Positions 57,004 through 64,000 of a stretch of 64,000 nucleotides of DNA are shown piece after piece (position 1 is the stretch's first letter; each line of letters begins with the position of its first letter). The DNA lies in assembly GCA_031213475.1 (NCBI GenBank), contig JARUPZ010000007.1, forward strand, positions 8,303,586-8,367,585, written 5' to 3'. The DNA is from Nereocystis luetkeana (lineage: Eukaryota > Sar > Phaeophyceae > Laminariales > Laminariaceae). Made by a program: the position numbers and the translations under genes. Below the pieces are notes generated by a model that saw only the letters and a program-made list of their open reading frames with translations, was not told the DNA's origin and made no database searches.

Positions 57004-59465
57004 GCCCTTTTTCATCAATTGTGTCATCATTTAGAGGGCTGGTATGCTGGTATCCTGATCGCCTCGGTGATTCTCGCAGTAGCAGCCGTTCTCGTACATA
57101 AAATATATCCGGTGCGTGGGTTCTCAGAGCGCAAGCCGGTCTGAGTCCATCGCATCGAGAAGTTTCGGAATGTTGAAATCTTAATTTTTTTCGTTTCTGT
57201 TTTTCAAGTGCGCCCTCCTCGTCTTTCTACCTGCGTCCACCGGCGTAAATTCAAATAACATGCTACTGTCTCGTGTACCGTCCTGTGTACCCCAGGCTAC
57301 CTGGTACGAACTTCTTTTCTCTTTTTGGCCTCGGGGGGCTTTCTTTGCCCTCGAGGTAATCTGATATCTCTATCGCAGGTATTTATTTTACTTCAACTGC
57401 TGTATCATCCTACAGCAGTGGTGTATTTAGTCGCAGTGTAGTATTAATACATCAGTCCAAGCTGCAGGCAGCAATGCTCTTTTTTGTTGTTCTACTGGTA
57501 TTGATCGATCTGGTGTACGTAAATCCGATCGGACCGATGTTCTCAAATCTGTACATATATACATACGATGGTCAGTGTGGTACATACGTAATGCATGGTA
57601 CCCGCACATGAAAGGTGGTAGGGGTCGATTTTGTGATTTTGGTTCATCGTGATTCTTACTGATATTAAAGTAGTAGTGGAAGTCGAGCAGGGTGCCAACA
57701 ACAGCATCATACGATGGCGAAACAACAGAAGGAGGAGAAGCAGCAGCGTCAAGTCGAGTGGTAAAAATCGACGGGGATCAAACGAAGCCGGCACGAGCAA
57801 ACGTGAACCGACGGAGGATGATAAACAAACCGCGCATACGCGTCATACGTCCGCTCCTGCTGGGAGAGCCAACGTTGTTCGCACCGTGTTGGCGGTTTGT
57901 GTTGTCTGACCACAGGTGCTGCAGGCAGGCTTCTTCCTTCCGCTGCTGTATGCAGTTGAGTTGTCTTTGCTTGAGGCAAGGTCTTCGAGCCGAAACTCAT
58001 CATCATCGCCACGGGCCACCAACAACGCGGTGTAGCGAGCGTCGCTCCTCATCCTCTCTATACGGGAGGTGTCGGTTGGTTAAATAATCAAATTTGCGGC
58101 GGGTTTTCGATACGTAACGGCAAAGTACGATCTCGACCAACAACGCGGCGGGACAAACAGATACCTCTGCCTTCTCGTATCAAGCTTGCATGATTGTGTG
58201 TGTACAGCAGAGTCACCCCACGGTAGGGGTTGCACTTTTTGGGCAAAAGGTTTCTGACCGATTGAGTTCCCTAAGTGAGGGATCAGCAGTTAGGATGAAA
58301 ATTGTACTCATAAATTCGTTTTAGGACTAGCGCAGACAAGTGCCGGTCGGGTGGCGCGAACAAAGTTTTTTCAAATATTGTATCGGGTGAGATATTGAGC
58401 TCCTAATGTGAGGGGCTCAGGAACTTCTAGTGCACCCCTACCGTGGGATGGCTCAGCAGTGTGCTGCGGTAGAAGGAGATAGGGAGGATGATTTGGAAAT
58501 TGCGTGTAGTTGCAGAGCTTACAGAGGTGGGTACTGCTTTGCTGTCTGCAGTAGTCCACAACGCGGCGTATGTAGTGTACAAAATTCGACAGAGAGGATT
58601 GCGTGAAACCCTCGGTAGCTCGAAAGACTTTTATTTCGATGGACTTCGGGTGAAGCGGCGGTAGATGACGAGGACCGGATGTTCAAAGCGCAGGAGGACA
58701 GGAACACATGCGTGTTTCGAGGACGACATCGCAAAGGACAAGATATTGGAACGTTGCACGAAGGCAGCTTGCAAAAGGCGATTTCGGAGTACGTGGGAGA
58801 CACACTTTGTTTTACGTTGTTGCGCGAAGGGAGCTTAAAAAAAATGTGAGTACGTGAGGTATATATATTTTAACAAGTGCGTATTAGAGGCAATATTATT
58901 ATGAAGTTATAAATTGGGCATCACGCTGTCTACATAAACACAAGGATAAACTCGTTTGCCGTGGACGGTCGCTGTCAGGGCGCTTCGGCAGACTTTCGCA
59001 AGATTGTCAACCATGATTCGCGAGAGCTTTGAACTTTTCGCGAGTAGAGGGACTTTATAATTGTTTCGGGAATAGTTTCAACAGGACTGTCACTTTTCTG
59101 GCCAAGTAAACGTTGATCTCAGTTGCTTTGGCGTGAAAAACCGGCTATGAGACGGTATACGACGCGGGTCATTGGATGGTTTGCGTGCGTGGACACATGT
59201 AGACAGCATACGCCGCGCGTCACGCTGGTGCTGCCTCTTCGTATACCGCTGGACCTCCTGCTGGTGTTGCTCCTGCTCGTACCGCTTCTGCTCGTGCCGC
59301 TCCCGCTGGTGCTGCTCTTGCTGGTCCTGCTTTTGCTGGTGCTGCTTCTGCTGGTGCTCTCCTGCTTGTGCTACTCCTGCCTGGCAGACTGCATCGCCTG
59401 CTCCTGGTGGTGCTGCTTCTACAGAGTGGACGGCACCTTTGCTGCTGCCGCTAGTGCTGCCTTCA
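57004..59465. other. Stretch with only weak coding hints
   Basis: A minus- or plus-strand gene is not evident. Possible exon-like frames: 57013-57140 plus (one transmembrane-like segment GILIASVILAVAAVLVHKI, then a basic tail and TGA), and 58640-58848 plus (RNTCVFRGRHRKGQDIGTLH, ending EGSLKKM and TGA). 58210-58450 repeats motifs shared with 32400-32480 (CCCACGGTRGGGGTTG). 59220-59370 is a CTG-rich tract. Confidence 0.3.
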
Positions 59466-61953
59466 ATGCACCTACGAAACTCCCCAAGGCTCCTCTGCCT
59501 TGCCTTCTTCTGGTGGATCTTGGAAGTCCGTTTCGAAGAGAACCCCCCAGTGCTCAATCCCGCTGTAAAGTACAACCGCTACATCTCCCAGCTATGGAGA
59601 CAGAACTTTGGAGGCAACGTCGATTTTGCGACCTGCGAGCGCGACACCTGCCCCGGCAGCGGGATAATCTTGACATGGCCCAAAGACTGTGAAATCTGCG
59701 CCAAGTCTATCGACGTCTGCACCGTATCCTTCACGCTCGGGACAGGAGGTGGCGGTGAGTTGTGTTATGTGCTTCTCTGTTGCTGTTGTTGTTGCTGTTT
59801 GCTCCCTATATCTACCGCCGCGGCTGCTGTTGTTGTTGTTTGTTCCCTATGTCTACCGACGCGGCTGCTGTTGTTGGTTTTTTTCCACACTTTTTCCCAT
59901 TCTTGTTTGTATCAATACGAGAACACGACTTGGTGGCACAGCCCATTGCTGCTGCTGCTCCTTTTCCTGCTGATGTAATCCCGCGCGCCTACCGTCCCCG
60001 ATGCTGCTTTTGTCGTTTCAGGTTGGTTTATGTAGTCGTCGTTCACGTTGTTGCTGTTGTAGGCACCTTTGAATCAGTGTCTACCGCCACTGCTGTTGTT
60101 GCTGCTGCTGCTGCTGCTGTTGTTTATGCTGTTGTTGGCGTTGTTGCTGTTCCCACACGTTGTCGACCTCCAGCACTGAATCCAAGAAAAATAACGTGCT
60201 ATTCTGAACACTACAACCAAGACGTTTTCACCAAAAAAAAATATACGAGCTCACACCGAGATTTTTTTTAAATACGCGTATGCGCTGCTGCTGCCGCTGC
60301 TGCTGCCGTTGTTTTGTACAGCCTGCGTTCCTTTCCCCACCGAGACAGGTGTCTACCGCCGCTGCTTCTGTTGTTGTTCACCTGGTATGCTGGTGATGGT
60401 GGTGTTGTTGCTGTTCCCGCATGTAGTCGACCTTTAGCCCTAAATCCGAGACAAAAATTCAATAATGCCATTTGTTTATGCGCTACTGCGCGTACTGCCA
60501 TTTGTTTTTTGTGCTGCTGCTGCCGCTGCTACTGCCGTTGTTGTTTACAGCCTGCGTTTGTTTCCACAACAGTGTCTACCGCCGCTGTTGCTGTTGTTGT
60601 TTCTGCTGCTGTTTTTGGCGTTGTTGATGTTCCCGCGGCTGCTGTTGTTGAGTTTTTTCCACACTTGCCATTTTTGTTTACGAGACACGACTTGGTGGCG
60701 CAGCCCACTGTTGCTGCTGCTGCTGCTGCTGCTCTTTTCCCTGCTACTGCAACTCCGCGCGTCTACCGCCCCTGATGCTGCATTTGTTGTTTATGTAGTC
60801 GTCGTTCGCGTTGTTGCTGTAGTAGGTGTCTACCACCGCTGCTGCTGTTGTTGTTGGCGTTGTTGTTGTTCCCGCACGGGAGAACACGACTTCGAGGCAC
60901 AGCCCATTGCTGCTCCTGCTGCTGCTGCTCCTTTTCCTGCTGCTGTAACCCCGCGCGCCTATCGTCCCTGATACTGCTTTTGTTGTGTATGTGGTTGTCG
61001 TTCTCGGTGTTGCTGTTGTAGGTAGCTTTGAGTCAGTGTCTATCGCCGCTGCTGCAGCAGCTGTTGTCTATGTTGCTGTTGGCGTTGTTGCTGTTCCCGC
61101 ACGTTGGCAACCTTCAGCACTAAATACAACCTTCAGCACTAAATACAAGAAACAAACACATACCATGTACTAATTTCAAGATGTTTTTTGCACACTATAA
61201 CCAAGTTTTTTTCCGGAACAGTTGCCGTTGTTGTTCACAGCCTGCGTTTCTTTCCACACCGAGACAGTTGTCTACCGCCACTGCTGCTGCTGTAGTGTAG
61301 ACATGATAACCGACAGGCGTTGAGTGCACTAACACGTTCCCATGGTATTATGCTGCTGCTCTTTGCGTATGCTTTTGTTATTTTGCTCATAGAAGTCAAC
61401 TGCAGCTATTTGCTTATGATATCAGTACTGCCTCTACAACTGCTACCACCTACCTTTGCCGCCGACATTGCCGTTGCTGTTGCTGTTCCTCCCCTCCCAT
61501 TCCTATTTACCTTGCATGTTTTCTTCCTGTACAGCGCACGCCAGCGCCCATTTTTGGAACTGTCTTAAGGACGTCGTCTCGGGCTGCCCCTCCGACTCTG
61601 CCGTCGCCGTCTCTGCCTCGAAAAACGACGTTAAGGGTTTGCCAACATCATTCATCGCATCCCATTCCTATTTACCTTTCATGCTTCCTGCCTCTACAGC
61701 GCATGCCAACGCGTATCTTCTAAACCTTTTTTCAAGTCTTCGCCAACTAAACTCATACCAACTGAAATATTTGTATTCAACTCGTCTCACATGTCTGTTT
61801 ATTGTCTACGATTCATTTTTGCAGGTCAGGAAGAATCGCGTCTACTGCAAAGGAAGTATCAAGGACAACTTCATCTTGATCGGGCTGTGCAAGCCCCCCC
61901 TGCACTTCTCGTGCCCCAAGCACTCCAGAAAGCGTTTCATCTCCCACGTCTAG
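59466..61953 (+). CDS. Small cysteine-rich, probably secreted protein, three exons
   Basis: Exons 59466-59754, 61535-61629 and 61825-61953 (TAG). Donor/acceptor pairs are GCG/GTGAGT with TACAG, and GAC/GTTAAG with TTTTTGCAG. Phases (1, then 0) agree and give 170 residues. The N-terminus MHLRNSPRLLCLAFFWWILE looks like a signal peptide or anchor. The mature part has ten Cys: TCERDTCPGSG, KDCEICAKSIDVC, WNCLKDVVSGCPSD, YCKGS, LCKPPLHFSCPKH. No family recognised. The first ATG with a hydrophobic leader was chosen; the frame is open further upstream through a CTG-rich tract, so a longer start is possible. After the TAG the frame stays protein-like for ~40 codons (see findings). Confidence 0.6.
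59760..61300. repeat. Compound GCT/GTT-rich repeat in intron 1
   Basis: Modules recur: GAACACGACTTGGTGGCAC with GCCCATTGCTGCTGC (about 59919, 60687, 60883), followed by CGCGCGCCTACCGTCC and then TATGTAGTCGTCGTTC (about 59985, 60754, 60950), and GTCTACCGCCGCTGC many times. Trinucleotide bias makes long Val/Leu/Cys/Ala ORFs. Confidence 0.8.
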
Positions 61954-62404
61954 CAAGTTCAGGACAAACCCCACGCGAAGTTCGGCGAATAGGCTCGGGT
62001 GGAACTGGAGAAGAGCGCCGCCAAGCGGGAAGGCTGTGCCGGTCGATCTCCTCGGTTCGGACCCAGAATAGATCTTCGTACTTTAAGAGTCTGTTCTCGT
62101 GTCTATCGCGATCTTCCGGTAGAGCACCATACACAGTCGATCTGCCTTTGGTCTGCACCTGGGGTCTGAATTTAGAGATATTCGCGGACGTTTCGTTGCA
62201 GCGTGCGCCTGCGTCTGTAATATCTCAATACTTTCAGCAAACATCCGCTGTGCGTGTACTTGCACGTCTGCCAGCGGGTGCTTCCAGTTCAAAAGCTCGA
62301 GGAGCGGACTGGTTCATTTTTTTCCGGTGGGATTTCTTCACCCAAGATGAGTGTCGGGTTTTGCATCGCCGTCATCAAGCTAGTCTAGTGTGAAGATATG
62401 GCCG

Positions 62405-62440
62405 AGGTAAGGGTAAGGGTAAGGGTAAAGGTAAGGGACG
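62405..62440. repeat. Short (GGGTAA)n tract
   Basis: Five to six units of GGTAAG/GGGTAA. Telomere-like in composition but not an exact TTAGGG array. Confidence 0.7.
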
Positions 62441-62703
62441 CAGGTGTATCTGGCAGCTGGGAAGCACTGCTTCGCTTTTTCTGATATAGATCTTCTTGAT
62501 CGATTACTAGAGCTAAGGAGGTGCTCTGGTAGAGAAGTGAGAGGTAAGGGGGTGGGACTCGACGCTCAGATATGCTCGTCCCACCCCACGCCACAAGGCC
62601 TCCTAAATTCCTCTTATCCAAGGTACTCCTAAATAACTTTCCTAGGGCTACCGATTGTTCTTCTGCTAATATAAGAACTTCTCGCTTTATGGTCCTAACT
62701 GCG

Positions 62704-62800
62704 TTAACCCTTTTAGAACCGCAGTCTCGTTTTGGGGACAAATTACTTAGAATTTGAGTGGGTTGTCCCCAAAACGGGACTGCGGTTCGAAAGGGGTTAA
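62704..62800. mobile_element. piggyBac-like TTAA MITE, copy 2
   Basis: TTAACCCTTTTAGAACCGCA and the inverted right end TGCGGTTCGAAAGGGGTTAA. TIRs of about 35 bp begin CCCYTTT and are flanked by TTAA on both sides, as for piggyBac-type transposition. The interior is only ~20 bp. Confidence 0.85.
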
Positions 62801-64000
62801 GGAACATTACTCTTGTCTAAAGGGCTATCCGCCTTAGAGAACATTCCTGAAAGAACGTTACTCTCAACTAACGGAATATCCGCCGGGTTAGTCCATTCTT
62901 TGGACAATTCTCGTATTCCTCAGGCTACGAAAGTGCCGACTACATTATCTATATCTATAGCCCATGAGTACTCCACTCATATCACATTAGCCCACCCTGA
63001 ATAGCCGTATATGCAGACCACAAGATGGTCAAAGGATGACGACAAACTTCATCCCAAAATACCAGGAAAAGGTGGTCAAAGATGCGGCTATTATTCGAAA
63101 CAAAAGAATTGAGGCTATAGATTCCCCCACACCTCGCAATAAGCTCCCAAACACTACGAGGGTGCCTTGGCGTATGCTAAGGTCTAATTGATTTTTCTGC
63201 ATCCTCTTTGGGTGCTGTGGACAGCGAAGGATCCTATTTTTTCCGATATACCTTGGGTGTTTGCCAGGGTGCAGATTCCGTTGTTAGTAGTGACATTCAC
63301 GTTTGCGAGGAAATTTCTGCTACTACTCCTGTCGCTTCGAGTTTTTTGCGTTTCACGCCGGCCCCGGGCCCACTGCTACGCTTCGTTGAAGATATTTTTC
63401 CTTGAGGAATTACTGTCATAGTTGGTTTGGGCGTCCGCCAAAGGTTTCCGTTCGTTGTCGAACCGTTAGGTGTCGCAGGACATGTGCCTCGTGTTGCTCG
63501 GGTTCGTTGAAGAAGCGCTTACTTTCGTAGTTGCATATCACGCTCAGGTCGCCTTAATGTCTTATAACAACTGTAATACATAATTACCACCTGCTTCTTC
63601 GGTCATTTGAACTGCTCTCTTGCGTCACCCTCATCTTCATGTTCCACTCCTATTTTCCTTATCCAAATACCCTAATTTGGTTGTTAACAGGTACATTTGA
63701 GCTATTGCCCCAATTGCAGCACATAACTGCAATAATTGGTGGAATAGCTCAAACTTACCCACCGAATACGTATCTCGGCAAGAGTCTTGTTACACGCTAC
63801 GCTCATGCCACTCCGAAGGGAGAACTTGTATAATTAATAGGTGTGCTGCCGTAGATTATGTACGTATGTACTAGACAGTAGATCCACGATACTACATTTT
63901 ATTACTGATACTTCTTCTGTGTACGAGTTCGAGTGCACAGCTCTAGATAGTGTAAAAGACAGCGAGCTGCTGCCGTATACTGCTATATTTAAATAAACTA
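62801..64000. other. Stretch without a confident gene
   Basis: A plus-strand frame at 63208-63405 (GSYFFRYTLGVCQGADSVVS ... LLRFVEDIFP, then TGA) has protein-like composition and could be an exon, but no family, start or splice context supports it. Nothing else recognised. Confidence 0.25.

Noticed and set aside
59090-59575. 161-codon Gln/Glu-rich minus-strand ORF
   Set aside because: Antisense of a CTG-rich tract and of the first exon of the cysteine-rich gene; no independent support.
62405-62440. Interstitial telomere repeat
   Set aside because: Units are GGGTAA with variants, only about six long; neither TTAGGG nor TTTAGGG is seen.

Overview
This is eukaryotic nuclear DNA. Genes are broken by GT-AG introns, exons are GC-rich, and long stretches are simple repeats, minisatellites and decayed retrotransposons. 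The mix (an ABCC transporter without an N-terminal TMD0 and with many short phase-matched exons, tyrosine-recombinase retrotransposons, a Ty3-type element with an integrase chromodomain, large microsatellites in introns) suggests a stramenopile, most likely a brown alga. That assignment is inference from style; no rRNA or organelle marker is present. Everything below was read by eye from the sequence, and no database search was run.

1-18.1 kb. One gene dominates: an ABCC (MRP-type) ABC transporter on the minus strand. Eleven exons between 17,366 and 4,142 join in frame into a complete first half (TMD1 plus NBD1, about 743 codons). TMD2 and NBD2 are not seen and would lie beyond the left edge. 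The introns carry a dispersed repeat family marked by a G-tract at one end (seven copies in the window), an inverted pair of a ~680-bp element, and several micro- and minisatellites.

18-34 kb. Mobile-element territory. An internally deleted tyrosine-recombinase (DIRS/PAT-like) retrotransposon lies at 19.1-20.7 kb. A larger relative at 27.6-33.7 kb keeps RT, RNase H and recombinase, has split direct repeats at its 3' end, and has its 5' head in the opposite orientation. Both recombinases are damaged next to or at the HxxR catalytic box. Between them, 20.8-26.5 kb holds unrecognised, frameshifted coding-like remnants and one possible plastid-targeted gene fragment.

34-48.8 kb. Fragments of a non-LTR retrotransposon (one around a 158-bp-arm hairpin, one split by a ~2-kb insertion), a piggyBac-like TTAA MITE, a second MITE, two 84-bp palindromes containing a perfect Pol III A-box, and a tRNA-derived SINE. 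One SINE copy has a perfect 13-bp target duplication inside an array of TACTCGGAGTA motifs.

48.85-57.0 kb. A structurally complete but coding-dead Ty3/gypsy chromovirus-like LTR element. It has two 390-bp LTRs, a 4-bp target duplication, PBS and polypurine tract, gag, protease, RT, RNase H, integrase and chromodomain, with several frameshifts and stops.

57-64 kb. A three-exon gene (59,466-61,953) encodes a small, probably secreted, cysteine-rich protein of unknown family. Its first intron is swollen by a compound CTG/GTT-rich repeat. The rest is short repeats, including a second copy of the TTAA MITE.
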